64,000 nt of DNA from Saccharicrinis sp963675435 (GCA_963675435.1 OY776216.1:1426001-1490000); one strand, 5' to 3'; shown: positions 8,521 to 20,000, counted from the first letter of the stretch. Notes: generated by a model not told the origin, from the sequence alone. Made by a program: numbers and translations.

Positions 8521-9219
8521 ATGAATTTAAAGTTTAAATGGATCGGTTTTGATGCGGATGATACCTTATGGGAAAATGAATCGTACTTTAGAGAAGCAGA
8601 GGAGGTATTTTGCAAAATGCTTAAAGATTATGCAACAGCAGAGGAGTTAACTAAAGCATTATATGATATTGAAATCAAAAATATTAAATACTATGGTTAT
8701 GGAATTAAGGGATTCATTCTGTCTATGATAGAAACCGGAATTGAGGTTACTGAAGGTCAGCTTTCCGGTGAAGTAATTGAAAATATCGTAAATTTGGGTA
8801 AAGAGTTGTTAAATAAACCCGTGTGTTTGATTGATGGAATTGCAGAAGTGTTGGAGTCACTAAAATACTGGGGGTATCAATTGGTTGTTGTTACTAAAGG
8901 AGATTTGCTTGATCAGGAAAAGAAGTTAAAGAGATCCGGTTTAGAAAAATACTTTCATCACATTGAAATAGTAAGTGATAAGCAAGAAGAAAATTATCTG
9001 AAACTTCTTAATCATTTAAATATTCAACCCAAAGATTTCTTAATGGTGGGTAATTCATTAAAGTCAGATGTATTACCTGTTTTAAATATAGGAGGAAGTG
9101 CCATACATATTCCATTTCATACTACTTGGATTCATGAGCATGTAGAAAATGTAGGAGATTTAGATAACTTTTCAGAATTAAAATCGATCTCTGAAATACA
9201 TCAGGTATTGAATGTGTAA
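8521..9219 (+). CDS. HAD-superfamily hydrolase (probable phosphatase)
   Basis: A 232-residue haloacid dehalogenase-type hydrolase. Motif I is FDADDTLWEN (D11-x-D13, nucleophile and acid/base), motif II the LVVVTKG threonine, and motif III MVGNSLKSDVLP, which positions Mg2+. The helical insert between motifs I and II is a C1 cap, as in phosphoglycolate phosphatase-like enzymes. The substrate is not deducible. It is a single gene with an inverted repeat in its leader and no close partner. Confidence 0.85.
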   Translation: MNLKFKWIGFDADDTLWENESYFREAEEVFCKMLKDYATAEELTKALYDIEIKNIKYYGYGIKGFILSMIETGIEVTEGQLSGEVIENIVNLGKELLNKPVCLIDGIAEVLESLKYWGYQLVVVTKGDLLDQEKKLKRSGLEKYFHHIEIVSDKQEENYLKLLNHLNIQPKDFLMVGNSLKSDVLPVLNIGGSAIHIPFHTTWIHEHVENVGDLDNFSELKSISEIHQVLNV

Positions 9220-9433
9220 GGTATATATTGTTGTATGACTAAATGTTCTTTGTTTAATATTGTAATGCGCTGAAATAAAGATTATTGTATTTTTGACTTA
9301 TGTAAAGAAATTATCATTTCGTCAGGAGTTTTCTTCTGCTTATCAAAGTAATGTATACAAACACAGTAAGTTGCGTAATACTTCATAGATAAATAAACTT
9401 GCGTTATCTGTAAGTTGAAATAAGAAAGGTATT

Positions 9434-9943
9434 ATGAAACGATTTATTTTTATTTTATTAATTGCTATTGGATTAGGAAATGCTGCTTCAGCACAAAATT
9501 TTTCATCATTAAATGAAGTAAAGTTTGTCGATACAGAAATGTATGAAGAATATATTGATCAGGTTTTTGATTGCTGTTATTATTTAGTACAAACTCCATT
9601 TACAAAAAAAGATGAGGAGAGAGTAGCTGCAAATGAATTTATTCAACGATGGGTTAAAGGTTCACCATCATATTCTGTAATGGTTAGTGATAAAGTGAAG
9701 CTTTTATTTGAAAATAGAGAAGAACTGATTCAATTATATTATGGCTGTTATCTTAAGGTTGTATTAGAGCAAGATGAGTCTGATGTTCAGGTTGTTGAGG
9801 AAAAAGCCTTGGATTCAATTATCAGGTATTGTGAAAACACTAACAATAAGCTGAAAATGACAAAAGGAATGAAAGAGCTTTCGGAATTAAAATTAAGTGG
9901 TGATATTCAAAGTATAGATGAATATTATGCAATGAAAGGGTGA
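9434..9943 (+). CDS. Hypothetical secreted protein
   Basis: I do not recognise this 169-residue protein. Residues 1-20 form a typical signal peptide ending ASAQ, so it is exported to the periplasm or beyond. The rest is predicted mostly helical, with a short CCYY segment (about residue 47) and another cysteine each in YGCYLK and RYCEN. The regular helical character suggests a small all-alpha domain, but no family motif is visible. A TATTTTTG -7-like box lies at 9288-9295, about 140 bases upstream. It stands alone and is closed by the shared terminator at 9967-10003. Confidence 0.6.
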   Translation: MKRFIFILLIAIGLGNAASAQNFSSLNEVKFVDTEMYEEYIDQVFDCCYYLVQTPFTKKDEERVAANEFIQRWVKGSPSYSVMVSDKVKLLFENREELIQLYYGCYLKVVLEQDESDVQVVEEKALDSIIRYCENTNNKLKMTKGMKELSELKLSGDIQSIDEYYAMKG

Positions 9944-9966
9944 GGTACTCTATTATTTTTATGTAT

Positions 9967-10003
9967 AAAGGAGAAGGTCGAATTTAAATCCTTCTCCTTT
10001 TTT
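9967..10003. terminator. Bidirectional terminator between convergent genes
   Basis: AAAGGAGAAGG at 9967-9977 pairs with CCTTCTCCTTT at 9990-10000; T- and A-tracts flank it. It serves the secreted protein on the plus strand and the HlyD-type gene on the minus strand. Confidence 0.85.
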
Positions 10004-10008
10004 GTACT

Positions 10009-11250
10009 TTATTTTTTATCCGTAATTTCTTCGATTAAATCTCCGTCTTTTAATTTTTTAGAAATGACATTGTAAGGACCACTAACAACCGTAGAGCTGT
10101 CTGAAATACCTGAAAGTATTTCTATGTACTTTAAATTCTGAATTCCAGTTGAAACAGCTTGTTGTTTCACCTTGCCATTTTCGTTTAAAAATACCACTTC
10201 AATTTTTTCATCATCTCCTGCATTATCCGTATTGGTTGTATCTTTTCGTGAAGTAACAGACAGTATTGGTACAGTTAAAACGTCTGTTCTTGTGTTGGTT
10301 TGAATATCAACGGTTGCCGACATTCCAGGTCGGAATGGGTGAAAATTTTCACCGTGTTCATCAATTAGTTTTTGATAAGATTCTGGCAAAATAAGAATTT
10401 CAACCTCAAAATTTGTAATTTGATCAGCACTGTTACCTTCAACATTTGCCGAATTTGCAATTTGCGTAACAATACCCTTAAACTTATCTTTTAAATAAGC
10501 ATCAACTTCAATAATTGCAGTGTCATTTAAATTCACTCTGATTATATCATTCTCGTTTACATCAACCACTACTTCCATATTATTCAAGTTAGCTATGGTC
10601 ATTATTTCAGTACCTTCAAACTGTGCTGTTCCTACCACTCTTTCTCCTTTTTCAACTTTTAAACTCGAAATGGTTCCATCCATAGGGGCATATATTGTTG
10701 TTTTAGAAAGGTTGTCTTTAGCTTCATTTCTAGATGCTGTTGCATTTTTTAAAGAAGCTTTAGCTGCATCTACACTTGATTTAGCAACATTGTAATCGGC
10801 AAGAGCCAATTCATATTCAGCTTCTGAAATGGTTTTTTGTTCCCAAAGTAATTTTTTACGATTATAATCTAATTCCTTTTGTTTGTATTGCGCTAATGCC
10901 TGTGATAGGTTTGCTTCAGAAGATACCACCGCAGCTTCCATCTTTTCAAGGTTACGTTGGTAAATGTCCGGTTGAATTTTTGCTAGCATTTGTCCTTTGT
11001 TTACCTGTTCTCCCTCCTTTACCGGAAGTTCCAGTATTTCTCCGGATACGTCAGAAGTTACCTTGACTTTTACTTCTGGATTTATCTTTCCATTTGCTGT
11101 AATAATTTCGGTGAGTGTTCTTTTTTGAGCAGACTCTGTTGTTACTTTATATTTAAATTCATTTCCAATCCAACCAAGTTGTTTCCCGATGATTAAAACC
11201 ACAATAAGAATAAGTAAAATTACCAGGGGATATAATAACGATTTCTTCAT
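10009..11250 (-). CDS. HlyD/MacA-family periplasmic adaptor of an efflux pump
   Basis: A 413-residue membrane-fusion protein. One N-terminal membrane anchor (about residues 5-25) is followed by the first half of a lipoyl-like hairpin (GEILELPVKEGEQVNKGQML), a long alpha-helical coiled-coil hairpin (about residues 95-175), the second lipoyl half (APMDGTISSLKVEKGERVVG), a beta-barrel domain and a membrane-proximal domain. Such adaptors join an inner-membrane ABC or RND transporter to a TolC-like channel. No transporter or channel gene is adjacent in this window: downstream is a terminator and upstream a histidine kinase. It may therefore work with a pump encoded elsewhere. Confidence 0.85.
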   Translation of the reverse strand: MKKSLLYPLVILLILIVVLIIGKQLGWIGNEFKYKVTTESAQKRTLTEIITANGKINPEVKVKVTSDVSGEILELPVKEGEQVNKGQMLAKIQPDIYQRNLEKMEAAVVSSEANLSQALAQYKQKELDYNRKKLLWEQKTISEAEYELALADYNVAKSSVDAAKASLKNATASRNEAKDNLSKTTIYAPMDGTISSLKVEKGERVVGTAQFEGTEIMTIANLNNMEVVVDVNENDIIRVNLNDTAIIEVDAYLKDKFKGIVTQIANSANVEGNSADQITNFEVEILILPESYQKLIDEHGENFHPFRPGMSATVDIQTNTRTDVLTVPILSVTSRKDTTNTDNAGDDEKIEVVFLNENGKVKQQAVSTGIQNLKYIEILSGISDSSTVVSGPYNVISKKLKDGDLIEEITDKK

Positions 11251-11430
11251 AAGATTATAATTGCTTTAATTTCTGGTTTAACAGCTTGTGAATAAAGTGA
11301 TTTTAATTGATGTAACATATGTCGATTAAAGTCTTTCCTTCATTGTATATTGAAATACATACCTTGAGCAATAAATTCATATGCAATATAGTAAGATAAA
11401 TGGATAATTGAATAATAGAGTTTTATGTTC

Positions 11431-13389
11431 TTAGTTAAGAGAGGAGAAATTTTCTATAGAAGGTAATGTTATACAAAAAGTGGAACCTTCTCCCACCGTA
11501 CTGATAACTTTTATACATCCATTGTTTTTTTCAATATAATCTTTACTGATTATTAAACCTAATCCTGTTCCATTTTCTCCGCAAGTGCCAATGCTTCTTT
11601 TCGAATTTTCGATATTAAATAAACCATTGATAATTTCGGGTGGCATTCCTATTCCATAATCTCTAATGTAAATAGTGGTTTTATGTTTATCTGTTGTTGA
11701 TAGTATTTCAACTTTACTTCCGGCATATGAAAATTTTATAGCGTTGCTAACGATATTTCTAAGTGCAAGGCTAATCATATTCATATCACCATATACAGTT
11801 GTTCCTTTTGAGATAGTAGAAACAATGTTTATTTTCTTTTTTAGTGAGGTGAGTTCAAAAAGATTGATTTTTTCATTGATAAGTTGGTGTAAATCAAATT
11901 TAGTTTTCACCAGATTAATGCGTTCATTCTGGCTTCTTGACCAGTTGAGTAAATTATCAATTAATGAACTTACATGTTGAGTGGATGAGTCAATTAGTTT
12001 AATATATTTTCGTTTTTTTTCATCTTCTATTTCGTCATAGGTTTCTCGTAAAAGCGTTGAAAATCCCAAAATAGATTGAAATGGACTTTTTAAATCATGG
12101 GCTATGATGTCAAAGAATTTGTCTTTTGAAGTATTGGCTTTAATATATTTTTTATTTGCAATCTGAAGTTTTACTTTTTGTTTGCTTAATCGGGCTCTGC
12201 TTTTTATTAATTCAGTGTTTGCCAGCTCAAGTCTTATAGCATTTTCTTTAATGTTCTTATTTTGTTTTATAATTTTTTGGTTCTGTTTTTTTAGTGTATT
12301 GTTGAGTAGTTTAAGTCTGTAATAATTAATAAAAATAATTACAGTTATGATGCTTATAAACAATAAAAATGTAATCAGAAGGATTTTGGTTAATCGTTCA
12401 CTTTTAATTTCGGAATTTTGCAATTTTATCTTCTGGTCCTTGGTTTTTGAGTTGAACTGTACATATAATTCGCTAATTTGCTGTGATATGGAGGAGTGAA
12501 ATAGTTTGTTTTTAATATCAGAGTATTTTAGTAAATATTTAAAGGCCTGACTGGTGTCATTATTGTTTAAATATAAGTTGCTTAATGCTTTGTATGAGTT
12601 TGATGTCAAGTCTGTATGATGGTTAGATTCTGCTCTAGCTAATGTTTTATTATAATAATATAGCGCAGAATCCAGATTATTTACTCTGGAATAGTAATTC
12701 CCAATATCGATGGTAAGATTTGAAATCTGATAGCTTAAATTGTTGTTTGTTCTTTGAGCAATTGATAGTGCTTTTCTAAAACATCTTCCTGCAGATATTA
12801 ACTCATCAACTTTTAATTCTAAATTTCCAAGATGATGTAATATGTGTATTTCTATTAATGAATCGTTAATTATTTTATTATGCTTGAGTGCTTCTAAATA
12901 CAATTTTTTCGCTTCTTTATACTGATGCTTACTTTGAAAATAACAGCCTTTATTTACCAGTAATATTATTTTTTCATCAGCGTTTTTATATCTTTTTAAC
13001 AGTTGTTCGGCTTTTGTGGAATACATGTAACCTTCTTCGTATCGTTGTGCATGATTAAGCGAAAAAGCAATTTGATTATAAATTGGAATAAGTTTAGATG
13101 AATCCTGTTGTTTTTCGAGTATTAATAATGATTTGTTAAAGCATAGGAGGGCTCTCGAGAAATTGCCTCTATCGTTATATGATTTCCCCATTGCATAGTA
13201 AACTGAAGATTGAATCAATTTATTGCTAATGTTTTTGGGGACTTCGGGACAATGATATTCTAACGTTGTATCTGGTGATAATGGAACAATTTGTAGTTCC
13301 TGATTTTGAGCAAGGCTGATTGTAGCACTACACATTATTAATATAAATAGATTCTTTCGAATCAAGTTTAGGGGTTTTGTTATTTTCAT
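11431..13389 (-). CDS. TPR-containing sensor histidine kinase
   Basis: A 652-residue kinase. It has an N-terminal signal peptide (about residues 10-27), then a periplasmic array of tetratricopeptide repeats (about 60-300), one membrane helix (about 334-356), a coiled-coil linker, a HisKA dimerization helix with the phospho-acceptor in FFDIIAHDLKSPF (His431), and a HATPase domain with the N box (RNIVSNAIKF), G1 (DYGIGMP) and G2 (GTGLGLIISKDY). No receiver domain is fused and no response regulator is adjacent, so its partner is unknown. It is divergent from the laminarin-locus regulator, with 244 bases between. Confidence 0.88.
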   Translation of the reverse strand: MKITKPLNLIRKNLFILIMCSATISLAQNQELQIVPLSPDTTLEYHCPEVPKNISNKLIQSSVYYAMGKSYNDRGNFSRALLCFNKSLLILEKQQDSSKLIPIYNQIAFSLNHAQRYEEGYMYSTKAEQLLKRYKNADEKIILLVNKGCYFQSKHQYKEAKKLYLEALKHNKIINDSLIEIHILHHLGNLELKVDELISAGRCFRKALSIAQRTNNNLSYQISNLTIDIGNYYSRVNNLDSALYYYNKTLARAESNHHTDLTSNSYKALSNLYLNNNDTSQAFKYLLKYSDIKNKLFHSSISQQISELYVQFNSKTKDQKIKLQNSEIKSERLTKILLITFLLFISIITVIIFINYYRLKLLNNTLKKQNQKIIKQNKNIKENAIRLELANTELIKSRARLSKQKVKLQIANKKYIKANTSKDKFFDIIAHDLKSPFQSILGFSTLLRETYDEIEDEKKRKYIKLIDSSTQHVSSLIDNLLNWSRSQNERINLVKTKFDLHQLINEKINLFELTSLKKKINIVSTISKGTTVYGDMNMISLALRNIVSNAIKFSYAGSKVEILSTTDKHKTTIYIRDYGIGMPPEIINGLFNIENSKRSIGTCGENGTGLGLIISKDYIEKNNGCIKVISTVGEGSTFCITLPSIENFSSLN

Positions 13390-13633
13390 TTGTTTGCTAA
13401 AGGCGTTAACTAGTTTTTGGATAAAGATTTTTTCTTTTTGAATTGGTTAGGTGAAATTAATAAAAATATTTAATGTTTTCAATATCAATTTTATAAAGAG
13501 GTTAAAAATAGGTTTTAGATCATATATATAGTAGCAGAAGTAAGCTTTTTTACAGTGTTTTTTGTTTGGAATAGAAATGTTAATTATTTTACAAAAATTA
13601 TAACATATGTTTAAATTCATCTAAATATAAAGC
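13390..13633. promoter_or_regulatory. Divergent intergenic region
   Basis: The 244 AT-rich bases between the histidine kinase and the Y_Y_Y regulator must hold both promoters. I cannot point to a convincing -33/-7 pair in either direction. Confidence 0.3.
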
Positions 13634-16534
13634 ATGAAGCTTCCCGTTTATATTATCATATTGTTTTGTTTATTCTTGTCAAACGAAATAGTTGCACAGG
13701 TAAAGAAGATTGGAATTCCAGATATTGAATATTTCAATAGACGTACGTATCATGGAGGAACTCAAAACTGGGGAATTACTCAGGGAGAAAGCGGTTTTTT
13801 ATATTTTGGAAATAACAATGGAGTATTAGAATTTGATGGAGATCAATGGCGCTTGTATAGTGATTTAGGTGAATTTAATGTAAGAAGTACGCATGCTGTT
13901 GGGGATCGGATTTATGCAGGAGCATTTAACGAATTAGGGTATTTTTACTATGATTCAACTAGTAAATTACAATATAAATCTTTGCTTCAAGGACCTAATG
14001 TGAGAAACTTTGAAGATTTCTGGCACATATACAACTGGAATGGGTATGTTGTATTTCACTCACAAAAAGGATTGTGTTTTTATAAGGATGATCAATTAAC
14101 TCATATTATTTATCCTGAATCTCGTTTTGTTTCAGCTTTTGTAGTTAATGGGTTATTTCTTGTTCAAGATGAGCAGGTAGGTTTGATGGAAGTTAGGGGT
14201 AACGATATTTATCCTATTAACGGAGGAAAATTATTTGCCGGGAAAGAAATAAAATCCATCATGTCGTTATCAAATTCAATAATGATAATAGGTACCATGA
14301 ACAAAGGCTTGTATAAGTGGGATATGCAAATGTTTGAAGAGTGGAAAGTACCTGCAAATAATCTTTTAAAAAAGATAAATATATTCTGTGGTTGTAAATA
14401 TTCAGATGATCGACTAGTTTATGGAACTATTCAGGGAGGGATTGTGATAATTGATGATAAGGGTGAAGTTTATTTACAAATAGATAAAGATAGAGGTTTA
14501 AGAAATAATACGGTATTAAGTGCTTTTGTAGATCGAGAAGGAAATATTTGGGGTGGATTAGATAATGGTATAGTGAAAGTAAATTTCAATTCAACAATTT
14601 CATTTCTGCAGGGATATTATAATCTGGGAACGGGTTATGTTATGGAAAAATTTAAAAATGAATATTATTTCGGAACCAATCAGGCTGTATTTAAAATTGG
14701 AGAACAAAAGTTTAAAGATCCATTAAAAGATCGTAACGACTTTATTAAGGTTGAAAATACTGGAGGTCAGGTTTGGAGTTTGTATCATGATGAACGTTCA
14801 TTATTGTGCGGACATAATCTTGGAGTTTTTGAAATTAAAGACTCTGGTGCCAATGAAATTACTCCTGCAGATGTTAATGGAGTGTGGAATTTTAAAACTG
14901 TTAAAGGAAATAATAATCTTTTGTTATCAGGAACTTATACAGGACTTATTGTATTGGAATATAAATCGGGTAAATGGCAATATAGAAATACCATAAAGAA
15001 CTTTAATGAATCAGCTAGATTTATAGAATGGGATAATGAGGGATATCTGTGGATGTCACATGGATATAGGGGTGTTTTTAGAATTAAATTAAATGACGAT
15101 ATAACTGAGGCAACCGAAGTTTTAATTTTTAAGAATACAGTATTTCCAAATAATCATAATCCATTAACATTGACAAAAATTAATGGAAAGTGTTTGTTTT
15201 CAAGTAAGGATGGAATCTATCAGTATGATTATACTGTAGGCAAATTTGTACATAAAGATGATTTTGAAACAATGTTTTCGAATGGATTTTATCCTAGCGA
15301 TATTAAAGAAGATCAATACCGAAATTTGTGGTGTTTTTATGGAGATAAAATAGGTGTGCTTAGATTTTTGGAAGATGGGACATATAAAGATATCTGGTAT
15401 CCTTTTTTACCGTTGGATCGGAAGATGGTGAGTGCGTTTGAATATGTATATGTAGAGGATGAAAAAAATGTATTTTTTGGTGTTGAAGATGGATTTGCTC
15501 ACTATGCTACCGAGGATTATAAAAATTATAAAATCCCATTTAAGGTACATCTGCGTTCTTTTAAAGGGAGTTCAGATTCAACAACTTACCAGTTAAACTA
15601 TGTTGGTGATTCTATCAAACAAAATGTAGTTCCTTCATTTACTTTTAGAAAAAACACCTTCAATATCTCATTTGTTGCGTCTTTTTATGAGCAACGTAAT
15701 GTGTTGTACTCCACATGGCTTCAAAACTATGATTCTGGGTTTGGAGAATGGACAGAAGAGAATCAACGAAGCTATTCAAATTTAACTGAAGGGGAGTATG
15801 AAATTGTTATAAAAGCGAAAAACCAATATGGAGTACAAGCTCCTCCTGTATCCTTTAAGTTTATTGTCTTACCTCCATGGTATCGAAGTTTATTGGCAAA
15901 AGTTGTTTGGGTAATATTATTTTTAGTTCTGGTAGCATTAATCTATTATTTTATTAGCAAACGAATTGAGTTAAGTAGACAAAAGGAAAAAACGAAACAG
16001 CAAGAACGTTTTAGAATCAAGGAAGAAGAGCTTAAAACGGCAGCTTTAGTTTCGGAAAAGGAAATGATTCGTTTAAGGAATGATAAACTCAGAAATGAGA
16101 TGGTTTATAAAGAAAAGGAATTAGCGAATTCTACTGTTCATATTATTCAAAAAAACGACTTGCTTTCAGATATTAAAGAGCAGCTAAAGAAGATTGTTAA
16201 AATTCAGGAGAAAACTGAGTTAGAGAAGAAAGTTCGATTGCTAATAAAAAAGATTGACCGCGATATTGATACAGAAAATAATTGGCAAGTATTTGAAACT
16301 CATTTTGGCCAGGTGCATGAAGCCTTTTTTAATAGTTTGAAAGAAAAACACCCGGATCTATCGAGTAGAGAACAAAAGTTATGTGCCTATATTAAAATGG
16401 GTATGGCGAGTAAAGATATTGCTTCTTTAATGAATATTACTACAAGAGCGGTTGAAAATAATCGCTATAAACTACGACAAAAATTAGGCCTGTCTCAGGG
16501 CGAAAACTTACTTGAGTATATTGAAAATATATAA
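13634..16534 (+). CDS. Membrane-spanning Y_Y_Y sensor with LuxR-type DNA-binding domain (probable laminarin-locus regulator)
   Basis: A 966-residue one-piece sensor-regulator. A signal peptide (residues 1-21) leads a long periplasmic part built of propeller-type repeats (about 40-640, with segments such as DREGNIWGGLDNGIVKV), then a Y_Y_Y domain (about 690-745), one membrane helix (about 755-776), a coiled-coil region and a C-terminal LuxR-like helix-turn-helix (about 909-956, LSSREQKLCAYIKMG). Proteins of this type sense a sugar in the periplasm and act on DNA directly, without phosphotransfer. The gene lies next to and in line with susC, so it most likely controls the beta-1,3-glucan locus. 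Possible sites are the direct repeats at 16829-16849. Confidence 0.88.
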   Translation: MKLPVYIIILFCLFLSNEIVAQVKKIGIPDIEYFNRRTYHGGTQNWGITQGESGFLYFGNNNGVLEFDGDQWRLYSDLGEFNVRSTHAVGDRIYAGAFNELGYFYYDSTSKLQYKSLLQGPNVRNFEDFWHIYNWNGYVVFHSQKGLCFYKDDQLTHIIYPESRFVSAFVVNGLFLVQDEQVGLMEVRGNDIYPINGGKLFAGKEIKSIMSLSNSIMIIGTMNKGLYKWDMQMFEEWKVPANNLLKKINIFCGCKYSDDRLVYGTIQGGIVIIDDKGEVYLQIDKDRGLRNNTVLSAFVDREGNIWGGLDNGIVKVNFNSTISFLQGYYNLGTGYVMEKFKNEYYFGTNQAVFKIGEQKFKDPLKDRNDFIKVENTGGQVWSLYHDERSLLCGHNLGVFEIKDSGANEITPADVNGVWNFKTVKGNNNLLLSGTYTGLIVLEYKSGKWQYRNTIKNFNESARFIEWDNEGYLWMSHGYRGVFRIKLNDDITEATEVLIFKNTVFPNNHNPLTLTKINGKCLFSSKDGIYQYDYTVGKFVHKDDFETMFSNGFYPSDIKEDQYRNLWCFYGDKIGVLRFLEDGTYKDIWYPFLPLDRKMVSAFEYVYVEDEKNVFFGVEDGFAHYATEDYKNYKIPFKVHLRSFKGSSDSTTYQLNYVGDSIKQNVVPSFTFRKNTFNISFVASFYEQRNVLYSTWLQNYDSGFGEWTEENQRSYSNLTEGEYEIVIKAKNQYGVQAPPVSFKFIVLPPWYRSLLAKVVWVILFLVLVALIYYFISKRIELSRQKEKTKQQERFRIKEEELKTAALVSEKEMIRLRNDKLRNEMVYKEKELANSTVHIIQKNDLLSDIKEQLKKIVKIQEKTELEKKVRLLIKKIDRDIDTENNWQVFETHFGQVHEAFFNSLKEKHPDLSSREQKLCAYIKMGMASKDIASLMNITTRAVENNRYKLRQKLGLSQGENLLEYIENI

Positions 16535-17071
16535 TTAGGACTTTTCATTTGGTCTTCATGCATATTCGGATTCAAATTTAGGCTTGAAGAAATTGATGAT
16601 TTAGATTTTATACTATTTAAGCTACTCACTTTTTTAATTATTTCATTTCTAAGAAAAGTATGCAAATATTATATATGAGAATATGTATATATGATAAAAA
16701 ATGTAAAAGTAAATAAATGTTAATAATTATTGATTTTATATTGGTTGGTTAAAGTGAGTGTGTTGTGTGTTGTTTGTTTAAGAATTTAAAATATTCAAAT
16801 AGCAGAAAATCAGCGTAAAGTGAATTTGATTGTGAGGTTATTGTGAGGTGAATAATGAGTGTAAATGAGTTTTTTGTGATGTGGTAAATTATATTAATTT
16901 AACAAATGATTGCATTTTTGTGATAATAAAAGTTAATTCTAAATCCAAAAAGCAATTGAACCGATAGACTATTTAATGATTCAAATTGTGCACACTGAAA
17001 AATTAAAAGTTTTAAGTTCTTCCGCTTGCTGGAAAGTTAAGTGGAAAATGAAAAATTAAATTCTAAAACAC
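16535..17071 (+). promoter_or_regulatory. Regulatory region upstream of the laminarin locus
   Basis: This 537-base gap before susC has no ORF. It contains two head-to-tail copies of ATTGTGAGGT at 16829-16838 and 16840-16849, exactly 11 bp apart, flanked by GT-rich sequence with further GAGTG/TGTG motifs. A CATTTTTG at 16913-16920 is one base off the TAnnTTTG consensus. The rest, including a roughly 150-base leader, shows nothing else that I can name. Confidence 0.5.
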
Positions 17072-20000
17072 ATGAAACATTTGTTAGGAACAATGATCCT
17101 GTTTTTGTGCAGTACATTTATATGGGCGCAAGAAGTTACAATTACAGGTAAAGTTACGTCCGCAGAAGACGGAGCTCCTATCCCAGGAGTAAGTGTAATA
17201 GTAGAGGGTACTACCAATGGAACCATTACTACCTTTGATGGAGATTATTCTCTAAATGCGAATCAAGGTGAAAAGCTAATCTTTTCTTTTATTGGTATGG
17301 AGACTCAGACTTTAACAATTGGTAGTGAGTCTACAATAAATATTGTATTGGCCGCTGAGGTTTCGGATCTTGATGAAGTGATTGTTGTAGGTTATGGTGT
17401 TCAAAAGAAAAGTGTTGTTACTGCTGCAATTAGTAGCGTTTCTTCTCAGGAACTTGAAAAGTCAACACCTTCTCGTATCGAGGATGTATTGAAAGGGCGT
17501 GTTTCTGGAGTTCAGATTACACAGAGCTCAGGACAGCCTGGATCAGACTCAAAAGTCCGTATTCGTGGAATTGGAACCATTAATAACAGTGATCCTTTAT
17601 TTATTATTGACGGTATGGCAGTTGATGGAGGAATCAACTTCCTAAATCCTACAGATATAGAATCTGTTGAAGTATTAAAAGACGCAGCCTCTGCTGCTAT
17701 ATATGGTGCTCGTGCAGCAAATGGCGTTATTCTGGTTACAACCAAGTCTGGCAAATCAGGTAAAATGAAAATCAATTATGATGTATCATATGGATGGCAG
17801 AATCCATGGAAAAAGAAGTCTGTGTTGAATGGAGAAGAATACATGGTTTTGATGAATGAAACTATGCTTAATGATGGTAGAGATGTATCAGATTTATATA
17901 CTCCGGAACAAATTGCTGAAGCTGGAGAGGGAACAGATTGGCAAGATGAAACGTTTAACTACGATGCCCCTGTTCAAAGTCATCAGGTAAGTATCAGCGG
18001 AGGAAAAGATGATATTAACTATTTTGTTTCTTTTAGTTATTTTGATCAGGAAGGTATTATTGGTGGTAACTTTGATCGTTCAAATTATGAGCGCTACAGC
18101 ATACGTACCAATACAACATATAATGTGTGGGATGAAAATCGTGCTTTACTAAAGAATTTAAAAGTTGGAGTTAACGCTGCTTATTCCAGAATTAAAAGTT
18201 CAGGAATCGATACGAATTCTGAATATGGATCTGTTTTGGGTAGTGCATTAGCATTTAATCCTAATGTTCCTGTATATGCTGAAGATCCTGACGCTGTATT
18301 GACTGAACGTCCAACTGCAGTAACTGATAAAGACGGACGTGTATTTTCTTTACCTCCTTCAGGATTTCAGGAAATTGCTAATCCGGTTGCCATGTTAAAT
18401 GCTCCAACTAGTAGTATTGATAATTCTGATAAGATTGTTGCAACATTATGGGGTGAATTGGAAATTTATGAAGGACTGAAATTTAAGTCTTCTTATGGTG
18501 TTGATCTTGCTTTTTGGGGAGCTGATGGTTATGAATTTCCACATTTCTTAGCAGTTCAAGGAAAAGATTATACACGTAGTCATGTATTCTCTAACATGCA
18601 TAGAGGGTTTACATGGCAGGTTGAAAATACACTGACATACAATAAAACAATTGGAGATGATCATAATTTTACATTATTAGCAGGACAATCAGCCAGAGAG
18701 TATACATCTCGTCACTTGTGGGGTGATGATTATGATTTAGTAGAGAATGATCCTGTTAAAGCTACGATTGATTATGCAACAGCTCCACCGGAGGATGCTG
18801 CCTTAGCAGGAGGAACTGATGGTTATACTGCTAAAACATTAGCTTCTTATTTTGGAAGAATTGATTATAACTATAAAGAAAGGTATATGATTCAAGGTAC
18901 TGTTCGTCGTGATGGATCATCAAATTTTGGACCGGAAAATAAATGGGCAACATTTACTTCTGCTTCTTTGGGTTGGAATGTAACTAATGAAAGTTTTATG
19001 CTTAACCGACCTGATTGGTTTGGATATTTAAAGTTTAGAGCAAGTTGGGGTACTAACGGTAATGAGAATATTGGTGCTTTCGCATATACTAGTAGAGCGG
19101 CGGGACACCTGGATTATTATTTTGGAAAAGGAGATGATGAATATTTGCAATATGGTAGTGCTCCCGATAGAATACCAAATCCTTATGTAATATGGGAAGA
19201 ATCAGAACAGCTTGATCTTGGTTTTGACGCACGCTTTTTTAATAGTGCTTTGGCTATTGGTTTCGACTACTTTAAAAAGGATACCAGAGGTATGTTAATT
19301 GAACAGCAAATACCAAGATATGTTGGTTTTACAGCTCCAATTGCCAATGTAGGTGATATGGAAAACTCAGGTGTGGAAATTGAGGTGACCTATAAAAATA
19401 ATATTGGTAAACTAAATTATAGCGTTACAGGTAATGCATCCTATTTAAAAAACAAACTGGTTACTTTAGGTAATGAATCAGGAGAAAAGTTTTATGAAAG
19501 TGCATCAGGATTAGGCAGTAATTTTGTTAGAGGATTAAATGGAGCTGCTTATCCACATTTTTATGGATATAAGACTGATGGTATTATTCAAAACGAAACA
19601 GAAGCTACAGAGTATAATACTACTTATGGGAAAAATGTTGTACCAGGAGATGTGAGATTTGTTGACACAGATAAGGATGGAGATATTGATGGAGACGATC
19701 GAATTATAATAGGAAAAGGAACTCCAGATTGGACATTTGGTTTAAATATTGGTGCTGACTGGAATAATTTTGATTTGAATATGTTCTTCCAGGGAGCATT
19801 AGGTAACGATATTTTTGATATCTCTCGAAGAGGTGATATTCCTATGATGAATTTACCGGGGTCTGCTTTGGATAGATGGCATGGAGAAGGTACTTCAAAT
19901 GAGTTACCAAGATTAACGTCTACTGACTATAGTAAAAACTGGATTGCATCAGATCTTTATATTAAAGATGGAGCATATGTAAGATTAAAAAATATCCAAT

